NCBI RefSeq assembly: GCF_000429465.1
Contig: NZ_AUBX01000010.1
Span: 248,001-312,000, forward strand
Direction: 5' to 3'
DNA: 64,000 nucleotides
DNA from: Algoriphagus vanfongensis DSM 17529
GTDB lineage: Bacteria; Bacteroidota; Bacteroidia; Cytophagales; Cyclobacteriaceae
How positions within the stretch are numbered: the first letter of the stretch is position 1; every line of letters starts with the position of its first letter. Shown here piece by piece: positions 36,507-45,208 of the stretch. The notes under the pieces were generated by a model. It worked only from the letters and a program-made list of their open reading frames with translations. It was not told where the DNA came from and ran no database searches. The position numbers and the translations under genes are program-made.

Positions 36507-39500
36507 CAGAATGTCAAATAAGTTAGCTCTAGAATGGATCGCTGGTTGTCCAGCTTACTTTGTAGGTATTGGAGTCGGATCGTCCGTGCATTTTCTAGCA
36601 GTTGGACGAATTGCAGAAAATCTATTTCTCCATTTTTAAAGGATTGATTGGCTTGATTTTGAAGCTGCCGAGAAAGCGTCTCTCCTTCAGATTCGTAGTA
36701 GTCGATCACTCTCTTGTTTTGTGCCAGAGAAGTCAGCAACATTTCCCTTTCTGTATCCAGCTTCAGTGAGTAGGCAGCAGCTTCGAGAGCGATCTGCTCT
36801 TCTTTCAGTTGACCTGCTTTCACCTTTGCCTTTTGACTGCCAAAGAAAAGAGGAATCCCAAGTCCTGCCTGAAAGCCAGGGTAGGCTTTAGCTCCCGGCT
36901 CTGGATTGGTACCTCTAAAGACATCAATCGTGATATCGGGTAGCATGGATCGCTTTTCGGATTGAACTTCATAAGTCGCCTCTTCTATCCCCGCGGCATA
37001 CCACTGCAGTCCGGGATGAGATGCGACTGTCTCAGGAACTTGTAAATCTGGAAACGAATCGGGCAAGAGCAAGTCACCTTCAAGACGAAGAAGACTCTTT
37101 AGCTGAGCTTTTGCTGCGGCAAGCTTTTGAGCAGCCTCATTTCGCTGCAATGCCAACTCTTTTTGCTTGGAATCAGCCGTCAACTTTTCCAGAAGGTTGC
37201 TCTCGCCCAGTTCAAATTTCCGATTTGCTGCCCGGGAAAATTCCCCGTACAGACTGTCCAAAAAGATATAATTTCTTTCTGATTCCTTCCAATAAATCGC
37301 CTCTACGTAGTGAAGGCTCACGGCTTTTTCTACCGTCAATTGCTTCATGGCCAATTGAGCATAGGATTTTTCTGCTCTGGCCTGATACAATTTGTTTTTA
37401 GCTCCATAAAGGGAAGGAAAGTCAAAGCGCTGCTGGATACCCCATTTGCGATTGTAAAATCCGTTTTCAGCGATATCATTTTGATCTTCGGCATAGTAGA
37501 CATTGGTTTTGTCTAGCTCCCAACCTGACTTAGAATATGCCTCTGCGCTTTCACTAGCCAATTTTTCAGCCTGTAGATCTAGATTTTGACTGCGAGCCAG
37601 ACTCAAAGCAGAATCGAGACTTAGAGGAACAGGATTTTGAGCTGCTAGGTCTTGAATTCCTGCAACAGTCAAAAACAGCAGCAACAGTCCAAGTTTTGGT
37701 ATGGATTTGCCAAAAGATTTTTTGGAATTGAACATACTATATAAAACAGGAAGTACTACTAAAGTCAGGATGGTAGCTGAAAGCAAACCTCCTACTACTA
37801 CTGTAGCCAAAGGCCGCTGTACCTCAGCACCTGCCGATCCAGAAACTGCCATGGGTAAAAATCCTAATGCAGCAGCCGAGGCAGTCAACAGCACAGGTCT
37901 CAGGCGTTCTTTGGCACCGGTAATCACCAAATCCCGAAGCGAGTCAAATCGGTTTTCCATGGATTTGAAATGCTCGATCAGCACGATGCCATTCAATACG
38001 GCTATTCCAAACAAGGCGATAAATCCCACACCAGCAGAAATACTGAAGGGCATATCACGTACCCAAAGCAAAAACACTCCACCTATCGCTGACAGTGGGA
38101 TGGCAGAATAAATCATGATCGCATCCTTTGCTGAAGAAAATGCAAAATAAAGGAGGATGAAAATGAGAATCAGAGCTATCGGTACAGCGATGAGCAAGCG
38201 GGATCTCGCCTGCTGAAGATTTTCAAATTGTCCGCCATAGTCTACTCTATAGCCTTCAGGGATTGTGACTTTGGTCCGGATTATTTCCTGAATATCATCT
38301 ACTACTGACTGCAAATCTCGGTTTCGGACATTGACGCCGATCACGATTCTTCTCTGGGTGTCGTCCCGGGATATCTTGGCGGGTCCTTTGGTATAGGTGA
38401 TTTTGGCGAGTTCGGACAATGGAACAAACCCACCTTCAGGTAATTGGATTGATGCATTTTCCAGATGTGAGATATCTTTTCTGAAAAGCTCTTCAAACCT
38501 GAGCACCAAGTCAAATTGTTTCTCTCCTTCGAAGACTGTTCCTGCTGACATACCGGCAAAACCCATTGTCACCACTTCATTCAGATCGGAAATATTCAAT
38601 CCATACTTGGCTATTTTCACCCGATCATACTCGATTTTCATCTGGGGAAGACCATCTACTTTTTCCAAAATAATATCAGCAGCTCCATCTACACCCTGGA
38701 TCGCAGACTCGATCTCCTCTGCTGTAGCCAGTAGGACATCCAGATCTTCTCCAAATACTTTGATGGCAAGATCCGCCCTTACACCTGTAATCAACTCATT
38801 GAAGCGCATCTCTATCGGCTGAGTAAATTCATAATCCAATCCGGGAATAGCTTCTAGAGCTTCTTTAAACTTTTCTGCCAATTCATCTTTGGTCTCTACT
38901 GTAGTCCATTCGGAAGGCGGGTGCAGAGTGACTATGACATCGCTCTCCTCCATGGACATTGGGTCTGTCGGGATCTCGGCTGCTCCGATCCGCGTCACTA
39001 CCTGATCTACTTCCGGAAATTCCATCAGAATCCTCTCCATTTCGGAGACCACTTCCACAGTCTGAGTCAGCGTAGTGCCCGTCTTGAGCACAGGCTGAAT
39101 TACAAAATCTCCCTCATCCAGTGTCGGGACAAATTCGGATCCCATCGTACTGAATAACAATACAGCGCCTAGTAGCATGGCTCCTGCAAAAGCCAAAACA
39201 ACTTTTCCATGATCCAAAGCCAATCGGATCGTGGGATCATACACTTTGGTAAGGCTGCGGATGATGCGCACAGATATATTTTTGGGACCTTGCTCTGTGG
39301 ATTTCAAAAACAAAGCGGAGGCTACGGGCACATAAGTCAAGCCCAAAATCATCGCACCTATGAGAGCAAAACTAAAGACCTCAGCCATCGGACGAAACAT
39401 CTTCCCTTCCACTCCCGAAAGAGACAAAATGGGAATAAAAACAATGATGATAATGATCTGGCCAAAAATGGCCGAGTGCATCATTTTGGATGAACCTTCC

Positions 39501-40828
39501 AATGAAATCTCATCCTTTTTCGAGCTCTTTTCGGCAGGAGTCATTCCAGCCAAGAGACCTGAAGATTGGGTGAATTTGAAAGCGATATACTCGACGATGA
39601 TCACAGCTCCATCGATGATAATCCCAAAATCAATCGCTCCCATACTCATCAGATTGGCATCTACACCAAAGATATACATGAGAGAAAGCGCGAAAAGTAA
39701 ACTCAAAGGAATCACCGAAGCCACCACCAAGCCGGATCGGAAATTGCCCAACAAAAGCACTACTACAAATACGACGATCAGACAACCTAATATGAGGTTT
39801 TCGGCAATCGTAAAGGTCGTCCTACCGATCAGGTCTGAGCGATCCAAAAAGCCGTTGATATAGATTCCTTCTGGGAGTGAGGTTTCCATTTCAACAATCC
39901 GCTCTTTGACCAGATCGATGGTTCTTTTGGAGTCTGCCCCTTTGAGCATCATGATCTGTCCCAATACTTTTTCCCCTTCCCCATTGGCGGTGATGGCACC
40001 AAACCTATTGGCATGGCCAAATTGGACTGTGGCAATATCCCGAACATATATGGGAGCGCCATTTCTTTGCTCCACCACTATCGAACCTATATCCTCTAGG
40101 CTTTCGACTAATCCTTCTCCGCGGATAAAAAAGCTTTCGTTGGTCTTTTCCATATAGCTGCCACCTGCGATCGAGTTGTTTTGTTCCAAGGCTCCAAAAA
40201 TCTGATGCAAACTGACCCCCATCGCTCTCAATCGCTCCGGATTGATGGCGACCTCGTATTGCTTGAGATAGCCTCCCCAGGTATTGACTTCAATCACTCC
40301 CGGAATACCGGCCAATTGTCTGCGAACTACCCAATCCTGAATAGTTCGTAGATCTGTAATGCTATACTGATCCTCGTAGCCCGGCTTGACATCTATGACG
40401 TATTGGTAAATCTCTCCCAAACCCGTAGAAATCGGCCCCATAAATGGTTTGCCAAAACCTGCCGGAATACTTTCTTCGGCTATTTTCAGCCTTTCTGCAA
40501 TCAGCTGTCGAGGCAAGTACGTTCCCAAATCATCCTCAAAAACAATCGTGACTACAGACAGACCAAATTTGGAAACAGATCGGATTTCCTTTACCCCTGG
40601 TAGATTGGCCATCTCCAGCTCCACCGGATAGGTTAGGTACTTCTCGACATCCTCCGTGGCAAGATTGCGGGAGGTAGTGATGACCTGCACCTGATTGTTT
40701 GTCACATCAGGTACTGCTCCTATCGGGATATTGCTCAGGGCATAAATCCCAAAGCCTATCCAGATCAAAATAAAAACCCCAATAAGTAGCTTATTGGAAA
40801 TACTCCATCGAATAATTGAGTCTAGCAT
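36506..40828 (-). CDS. Heavy-metal RND pump fused to an outer-membrane factor (CzcA-CzcC fusion)
   Basis: 1440 residues from the ATG at 40828 (MLDSIIRWSISNKLLIG); a TTG at 40837 is less likely. Residues 1-~1045 are a complete HME-RND pump with twelve membrane helices. The proton-relay motif in helix 4 is DFGIIIDGAVIIVE, which points to divalent cations such as Zn, Co, Cd or Ni rather than Cu/Ag. Residues ~1045-1064 form a hydrophobic stretch ending in LAAQNP, like an internal signal peptide. Residues ~1065-1440 are a TolC/CzcC-like outer-membrane factor with two OEP repeats. The frame is unbroken across the junction. This fused form recurs in Bacteroidota. Either the chain is cut after export or the pump and channel stay tethered. 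Confidence 0.93.
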   Translation of the reverse strand: MLDSIIRWSISNKLLIGVFILIWIGFGIYALSNIPIGAVPDVTNNQVQVITTSRNLATEDVEKYLTYPVELEMANLPGVKEIRSVSKFGLSVVTIVFEDDLGTYLPRQLIAERLKIAEESIPAGFGKPFMGPISTGLGEIYQYVIDVKPGYEDQYSITDLRTIQDWVVRRQLAGIPGVIEVNTWGGYLKQYEVAINPERLRAMGVSLHQIFGALEQNNSIAGGSYMEKTNESFFIRGEGLVESLEDIGSIVVEQRNGAPIYVRDIATVQFGHANRFGAITANGEGEKVLGQIMMLKGADSKRTIDLVKERIVEMETSLPEGIYINGFLDRSDLIGRTTFTIAENLILGCLIVVFVVVLLLGNFRSGLVVASVIPLSLLFALSLMYIFGVDANLMSMGAIDFGIIIDGAVIIVEYIAFKFTQSSGLLAGMTPAEKSSKKDEISLEGSSKMMHSAIFGQIIIIIVFIPILSLSGVEGKMFRPMAEVFSFALIGAMILGLTYVPVASALFLKSTEQGPKNISVRIIRSLTKVYDPTIRLALDHGKVVLAFAGAMLLGAVLLFSTMGSEFVPTLDEGDFVIQPVLKTGTTLTQTVEVVSEMERILMEFPEVDQVVTRIGAAEIPTDPMSMEESDVIVTLHPPSEWTTVETKDELAEKFKEALEAIPGLDYEFTQPIEMRFNELITGVRADLAIKVFGEDLDVLLATAEEIESAIQGVDGAADIILEKVDGLPQMKIEYDRVKIAKYGLNISDLNEVVTMGFAGMSAGTVFEGEKQFDLVLRFEELFRKDISHLENASIQLPEGGFVPLSELAKITYTKGPAKISRDDTQRRIVIGVNVRNRDLQSVVDDIQEIIRTKVTIPEGYRVDYGGQFENLQQARSRLLIAVPIALILIFILLYFAFSSAKDAIMIYSAIPLSAIGGVFLLWVRDMPFSISAGVGFIALFGIAVLNGIVLIEHFKSMENRFDSLRDLVITGAKERLRPVLLTASAAALGFLPMAVSGSAGAEVQRPLATVVVGGLLSATILTLVVLPVLYSMFNSKKSFGKSIPKLGLLLLFLTVAGIQDLAAQNPVPLSLDSALSLARSQNLDLQAEKLASESAEAYSKSGWELDKTNVYYAEDQNDIAENGFYNRKWGIQQRFDFPSLYGAKNKLYQARAEKSYAQLAMKQLTVEKAVSLHYVEAIYWKESERNYIFLDSLYGEFSRAANRKFELGESNLLEKLTADSKQKELALQRNEAAQKLAAAKAQLKSLLRLEGDLLLPDSFPDLQVPETVASHPGLQWYAAGIEEATYEVQSEKRSMLPDITIDVFRGTNPEPGAKAYPGFQAGLGIPLFFGSQKAKVKAGQLKEEQIALEAAAYSLKLDTEREMLLTSLAQNKRVIDYYESEGETLSRQLQNQANQSFKNGEIDFLQFVQLLENARTIRLQYLQSKLDNQRSILELTYLTF

Positions 40829-40830
40829 CG

Positions 40831-40845
40831 GATACAAATTGTATC
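40831..40845. promoter_or_regulatory. Perfect inverted repeat just before the pump start
   Basis: GATACAA-A-TTGTATC, 7-bp arms, two bases upstream of the ATG at 40828. A -7-like TGATCTTTG (minus strand, 40855-40847) precedes it, so the repeat would cover the transcription start and ribosome-binding region. Possible operator or leader hairpin. Confidence 0.5.
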
Positions 40846-40864
40846 ACAAAGATCAATCAGGTCC

Positions 40865-40903
40865 CTTAGGATGCTCTTAGGAAAAACTTAAGATTTGCTT
40901 AAG
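40865..40903 (-). promoter_or_regulatory. Four 11-bp-spaced direct repeats (predicted response-regulator boxes) before the pump
   Basis: Plus-strand hexamers CTTAGG (40865), CTTAGG (40876), CTTAAG (40887) and CTTAAG (40898), exactly 11 bases apart, ending ~10 bases upstream of the -7-like element. The array overlaps the stop of the kinase gene. The spacing is that used by OmpR/PhoB-type regulators. The same CTTAA..TTTG unit is repeated before the regulator gene (42997-43013). Confidence 0.7.
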
Positions 40904-42287
40904 ATTGAAGTGCGGCTGGAAAAATGATGGCAAAGGTCGATCCCTGATTTTTTTGGCTGGTCACTTTGATTTGAAGGTCCATTTCAGTTGCCACTTTTTT
41001 CACAATAGCCAATCCCAGGCCTGTTCCTGGCCTTGCCTCCACGTTTTCCTCTTTTTCTCTAAAAAATGGATCAAAAATCCTCTCACGATTTTCCTCGGAG
41101 ATTCCTACACCCTGATCTACCACTTTCAATTCCATTCCCAACACTCCGGGGCATAGCTTCACCAATACTGGCGTGTTATTTTCAGAATATTTCAGGGCAT
41201 TATCTGTCAGATTATTAAGGATAAGCCGCAGCGCTTTTTCATTCGTTTGGATAAAAACTGGAGATTCAAATTCAGACTCCCAGATGATGCGCCTACCACT
41301 TTGCTCAGCTTTTTCATCGGCATATTCCTGACAGAAAGTATTCAACTCACACTCTTCCAAATCTGTCATTTTACCCAGCTCAGCTCTTGCCAGAGCCAAC
41401 AATTGATCTGTAATGGCTGTCATTTTATCGATCGATTGCAGTGCTGTCTGGATTTTTTGGACATACTCTTCCTGACTTCTCGGCTTACGGATCAGCACTT
41501 CCAAGGTGCCTCTAAGTACAGCCAAGGGCGTTCTCAACTCATGGGATGCATCCGAAGTAAATTGCTTTTCCCTCTTCAGGGCACTTTCCAAACGATCGAG
41601 TAGTTTATTGATCGCAATAGAAAGTTGGCCTATTTCATCGTTGGGCTTGATCAGCGGAATTCGCTCATTGAGATTGTTTTGAGTGATCTGATTGGCTTTC
41701 TTGATAATAGAACGGATGGGTTCTATACTTCTGTCGGCATGATATCTCATCACCAAAAAGACAGAAATCAAAATACCCGGATACAAGATCAGCAGTACAT
41801 TTCTTAAGTTCGTCAATAGTACACTGATATCTTCGTACGATTTTGCCACCAATAGATAGCCTTCTTTTTGAGAGCCATTCATCAAGGGAATCTGCATCTG
41901 CCTCATCTCACTGGAGCCGGACCGGTGTACCCAGGCTTCTCCACTTCCAGCTCTTTCAGGAAAAAAACTAAGATGATTTTCCCGCAAATTAGGAGAGCGA
42001 TCCATGCTTTCTCCCGTCAAGTCTACGATTTCAATAAAAATCGGATTGAGCTGAAGCTGGGTATGCTCCTGCTCCTGCCACTCATCCTTGTGGGAAAAAC
42101 GAATCTCTCCGTCCACAATGAAAATCTGACTTTTATGCTTGTCTGTCTCCAACTGCAACTCACGGTCGATGGAGGAAACCACCGTCACCTGAACTACGGC
42201 ATAGATAATCCCAAATACCACCAAAATAATCAAAGCCGTGACGGCCGTGAGACGAAGAGCGATCTGTTGTTTGTAACTATTTTTCAT
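40899..42287 (-). CDS. Sensor histidine kinase (CusS-like)
   Basis: 462 residues. Membrane helix 1 (LTAVTALIILVVFGIIYAVV), a ~130-residue periplasmic sensor, membrane helix 2 (LLILYPGILISVFLVM), then HAMP. The H box is FTSDASHELRTPLAVLRGTL, the N box RLILNNLTDNALKYS, and G boxes VVDQGVGIS and GTGLGLAIV. The sensor has no obvious Cys/His/Met cluster, so the metal cannot be named. It overlaps the response regulator by ATGA and precedes the pump by 70 bases, so it most likely senses the pump's substrate. Confidence 0.93.
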   Translation of the reverse strand: MKNSYKQQIALRLTAVTALIILVVFGIIYAVVQVTVVSSIDRELQLETDKHKSQIFIVDGEIRFSHKDEWQEQEHTQLQLNPIFIEIVDLTGESMDRSPNLRENHLSFFPERAGSGEAWVHRSGSSEMRQMQIPLMNGSQKEGYLLVAKSYEDISVLLTNLRNVLLILYPGILISVFLVMRYHADRSIEPIRSIIKKANQITQNNLNERIPLIKPNDEIGQLSIAINKLLDRLESALKREKQFTSDASHELRTPLAVLRGTLEVLIRKPRSQEEYVQKIQTALQSIDKMTAITDQLLALARAELGKMTDLEECELNTFCQEYADEKAEQSGRRIIWESEFESPVFIQTNEKALRLILNNLTDNALKYSENNTPVLVKLCPGVLGMELKVVDQGVGISEENRERIFDPFFREKEENVEARPGTGLGLAIVKKVATEMDLQIKVTSQKNQGSTFAIIFPAALQS

Positions 42288-42952
42288 AGTTCTCTTGCCA
42301 TATATCCCACTCCACGTACTGTTTGGATGTAATCTTCCTCCTTGTTGAGATGAAGTTTTTTTCGCAGAGAATTGATAAAAACATCGATCACGCCAGTATT
42401 GTATTCAAAATGAATATCCCACACACTTTCAATGATTTTGGTTCTGCTGCAAACTTTGTTTTTGTGGCGAATCAAATATTCTAGCAGAGCAAATTCCTTT
42501 TGGGTAAGGTTGATTTCCATCTCACCATGATACACCTGAAAGCTCGACGGCAGCAAACGGATCGGCCCCAAGGACAATTCTTCCTCCCCTATTTTTCTGG
42601 TTCTCAGCTGGACTTTGACCCGCTCCAACAGCTCTTCGAAATGGAAGGGCTTTTTGATGTAATCATTGGCTCCCGCCTGCAATCCAAAAATAGTCTCATC
42701 GACGGTATCTTTGGCTGTCAAAAAAATAGCAGGAGTAGTAGTGTTTTCCTTTCGAAACTGCCGCAACAACTCCACGCCACTCAAGCCCGGCAACATCCAA
42801 TCCAACAACAGTAGATCATACACGCCAGACAGAGCCAGCTCCAAGCCAGCTCTACCCTGCTCGGCTAGATCGACTACAAAGCCTTCTTCCTCCAATCCCT
42901 GCTTGAGAAAATTGGAAATCCCAGGTTCATCTTCTACTACGAGAATTCGCAT
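42284..42952 (-). CDS. OmpR/CusR-type response regulator
   Basis: 222 residues from the ATG at 42952 (MRILVVEDEPGIS); ten more codons upstream are open but begin without support. The receiver has the acidic pocket (VEDE), phospho-acceptor Asp in LLLLDWMLPGLSG and Lys in NDYIKKPF. The C-terminal winged helix contains NLTQKEFALLEYLI and YIQTVRGVGYMA. It is coupled to the kinase by ATGA. Two 11-bp-spaced repeats lie 45-61 bases upstream, and four before the pump, consistent with tandem binding and autoregulation. Confidence 0.95.
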   Translation of the reverse strand: MRILVVEDEPGISNFLKQGLEEEGFVVDLAEQGRAGLELALSGVYDLLLLDWMLPGLSGVELLRQFRKENTTTPAIFLTAKDTVDETIFGLQAGANDYIKKPFHFEELLERVKVQLRTRKIGEEELSLGPIRLLPSSFQVYHGEMEINLTQKEFALLEYLIRHKNKVCSRTKIIESVWDIHFEYNTGVIDVFINSLRKKLHLNKEEDYIQTVRGVGYMAREL

Positions 42953-42996
42953 CAAACAAAATTCAGATTTAGGAACATGCAATCCAGCAATTCCTC

Positions 42997-43013
42997 CTTA
43001 AATTTTGCTTAAA
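42997..43013 (-). promoter_or_regulatory. Two 11-bp-spaced repeats before the response regulator gene
   Basis: Plus strand CTTAAATTTTG-CTTAAA: hexamers at 42997 and 43008, matching CTTAAGATTTG-CTTAAG in front of the pump (40887-40903). Confidence 0.65.
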
Positions 43014-43043
43014 AATTCAGAAATCAACCAACCAGTCGAAAGT

Positions 43044-44291
43044 TTATGCTGCCTGAGCTACTTTTTGCTTGGCATTGCGGCGGTTTCTGGACGGTTTCTT
43101 TTTCTTCTTATTCAGCCAGATCAATGTACCAGTAATCGGAAGAGAGGTAGCTATTAAGCACCCTAAAAACCACAAAAACTTGGTAAATGGACCGAAAATC
43201 TCCCCTGTATGGAGACTTTTCACCGATCTGCCTACCTGCTGACGAAAACTCATATCGGTAAATAAGGTCGTCTTGTTCACTTCCAAACTAGCCTGATCCA
43301 AAGTCACCTGATCCGATCCAGATCTTGCAAAGAATCCAGTCTGATACTTGGTAGCTGAGATTTCATCATCTCCACTGGAAGGCAGTGAAATCCTCACATT
43401 TCCATCATAGTCCAAGGTTTCATTCACCTTCGCCAATGCTTGATCCAAAGAAAAATCTAGCACAGGTATGGACTCTTTCGCTTCCTGCTCTTCACTTGGG
43501 CCTCCACCTCGTTGACCTCTTCCCCCGCCATCGCGTGGTGGGCTATAGGTGTCCCAGGTTTTCTGCCATCCCTCTCTGTACCACTCAAACGACCAGAAAA
43601 GTCCTGTCGCAGCCATTACAAAAAGAATAAAGAGAGAATAAAAAGCGAGTGTATTGTGCAAGTCGTGGTTGACACGCTTCCAATTTGCATTCCATTTGAT
43701 CTTGAGCCCCTGTCTCCAGCTCTTAGCTTTTTGAGGCACCCAAACAACAATCCCTGTGATCACACCCAACAAAAACAAAGAAGTAGCGATCCCATTGATC
43801 AATCTGCCCAAATCACGATTGCCCATGCTTTCTAAAATAGGCTCCTCAATCTTGTCGATCAAAAGCCATCTATGGAGCGAAAACATATAGCCCATAAACT
43901 CGTCAGCTGCTGTCTTTTCAGAATTGTCTCCGATGATCTCAGCTGTATAGGGGTTGACATAGTAGGTGGTACCTCTTCCTTTTTCACCTTCCTTGAGATG
44001 TCCTATTTGCAAAGTTCTGTCTCCATCATCCATGACAAAGACAGAGGTGATTTGACCACCTAGCTGACCCTCCACTTTATTTTTCACCTCATCCAAAGGC
44101 AAAGCCTGACCAGCTTCTTCAATAAAAAACTTCTCAGAACTAGCCCATTCCCGGATTTCAGAATTATAGACGTAGATCGTTCCGCTCAAACAGACGGCGA
44201 TCACAACTAATCCTGAAATCAATCCGGCCCATAGGTGAACTTCCCTGAAGGCTGATCTTATTTTTTTCCAAAGTGATGAGTTCTGTGACAT
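43044..44291 (-). CDS. PepSY-TM family membrane protein (iron-regulated type)
   Basis: 415 residues. Four membrane segments: HLWAGLISGLVVIAVCLSGTIY, GIATSLFLLGVITGIVVWV, ALAFYSLFILFVMAATGLFW (approximately) and FLWFLGCLIATSLPITGTLIW. PepSY parts include EVKNKVEGQLGGQITSVFV and YVNPYTAEIIGD. The motif FSLHRWLL and the KSLHTGEIFG near the last helix carry His residues typical of the PiuB-like family that may bind haem or reduce ferri-siderophores. A Gly/Arg-rich loop (RDGGGRGQRGGGPSEE) is low complexity. The end is very basic. It lies upstream of the metal-response regulator on the same strand. Confidence 0.88.
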   Translation of the reverse strand: MSQNSSLWKKIRSAFREVHLWAGLISGLVVIAVCLSGTIYVYNSEIREWASSEKFFIEEAGQALPLDEVKNKVEGQLGGQITSVFVMDDGDRTLQIGHLKEGEKGRGTTYYVNPYTAEIIGDNSEKTAADEFMGYMFSLHRWLLIDKIEEPILESMGNRDLGRLINGIATSLFLLGVITGIVVWVPQKAKSWRQGLKIKWNANWKRVNHDLHNTLAFYSLFILFVMAATGLFWSFEWYREGWQKTWDTYSPPRDGGGRGQRGGGPSEEQEAKESIPVLDFSLDQALAKVNETLDYDGNVRISLPSSGDDEISATKYQTGFFARSGSDQVTLDQASLEVNKTTLFTDMSFRQQVGRSVKSLHTGEIFGPFTKFLWFLGCLIATSLPITGTLIWLNKKKKKPSRNRRNAKQKVAQAA

Positions 44292-44446
44292 TGATGAGTT
44301 TATTTGGATTTGGTCAAAATTAATAGAGATTCGATTAATTCAGACTAATTCTAAGAATAATTATTCCAGCGGTGGGCAAATTAAGTCCCCGATCAATTCA
44401 CAAAATTCGACTTAGAGAGTATATTGGAGTCTTTAAACTCCATAGT

Positions 44447-45208
44447 ATGCGTTCCAGAATCCTCCCCCTTCTTTTAGCTGTGATCCTTTTCAGTTGCTCC
44501 TCTCCAGAAAAACAAACCCCGGAGCTTGATCCTGATTTCGAAAAAGTACTGACTGCCCATGGAGATTGGGAAAAATGGATTGATGCTGAGAGCTTTTCCT
44601 TCACTCTGTTTCATGAGACCAATAAGACGCAAGAGAATCATTTTATCGACCTGAAAAGTCGAAAAAACAGAATCGATGCGGAATCATTTCAAATCGGCAA
44701 TGACGGAGAAAAACTGTGGGTCAGCCCTAATCGAGAAGCATATTCTGGCAGATCAGTTCGGTTCTACCACAATTTGTACTTCTATTTTTTCGGCATCCCC
44801 TACATCTTCACCGATCCGGGAGTGCAGGTAGAAAAAGTAGCCAACCGAACTCTCAATGGGATATCTTATGAAACCCTGCAGGCAAGTTTCGAAAGCGGTA
44901 CAGGCGATAGCCCGGATGACATCTACTATCTACTCATCCACCCTGAGACACAGAGATTAGAGTGGCTTCTGTACAAAGTCACCTATTTCAATCCTGAAAA
45001 TGATTCATTTAATGCCCTCAAGTATGAAGATTACAGAGATGCAGGAGGTTTGGTTTTCCCAAGGATTTTAACAGGATATACACTAGAAGGGGATTCTACC
45101 GGATCTATCCGCTATCAGGTAAGTTTTGGAGACGTACTGCTTCAGGAGGAGCCTTTGGATAAGGCATTTTTTGAAATGCCAGAAAATGGAGTGGTTGCCG
45201 AGGATTAA
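44447..45208 (+). CDS. DUF6503-like lipoprotein
   Basis: 253 residues from the ATG at 44447, chosen because the lipoprotein signal ILPLLLAVILFSCSS begins there; the open frame extends 75 bases further. Family-like features: AHGDWEKWIDAESFSFTL, IDLKSRKNRIDAESF, FYHNLYFYFFGIPYIFTDPG and SPDDIYYLLIHPETQRLEWL. It resembles the DUF6503 proteins of Bacteroidota, beta-rich envelope lipoproteins distantly like LolA (inference). Its stop codon shares TTAA with the convergent transglutaminase gene. Confidence 0.82.
   Translation: MRSRILPLLLAVILFSCSSPEKQTPELDPDFEKVLTAHGDWEKWIDAESFSFTLFHETNKTQENHFIDLKSRKNRIDAESFQIGNDGEKLWVSPNREAYSGRSVRFYHNLYFYFFGIPYIFTDPGVQVEKVANRTLNGISYETLQASFESGTGDSPDDIYYLLIHPETQRLEWLLYKVTYFNPENDSFNALKYEDYRDAGGLVFPRILTGYTLEGDSTGSIRYQVSFGDVLLQEEPLDKAFFEMPENGVVAED

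Noticed and set aside
44340-44375. Fur-box-like AT-rich palindrome (ATTCTAAGAAT) between the PepSY gene and the DUF6503-like gene
   Set aside because: It matches the Fur consensus poorly and the whole region is AT-rich; not enough to claim an operator.
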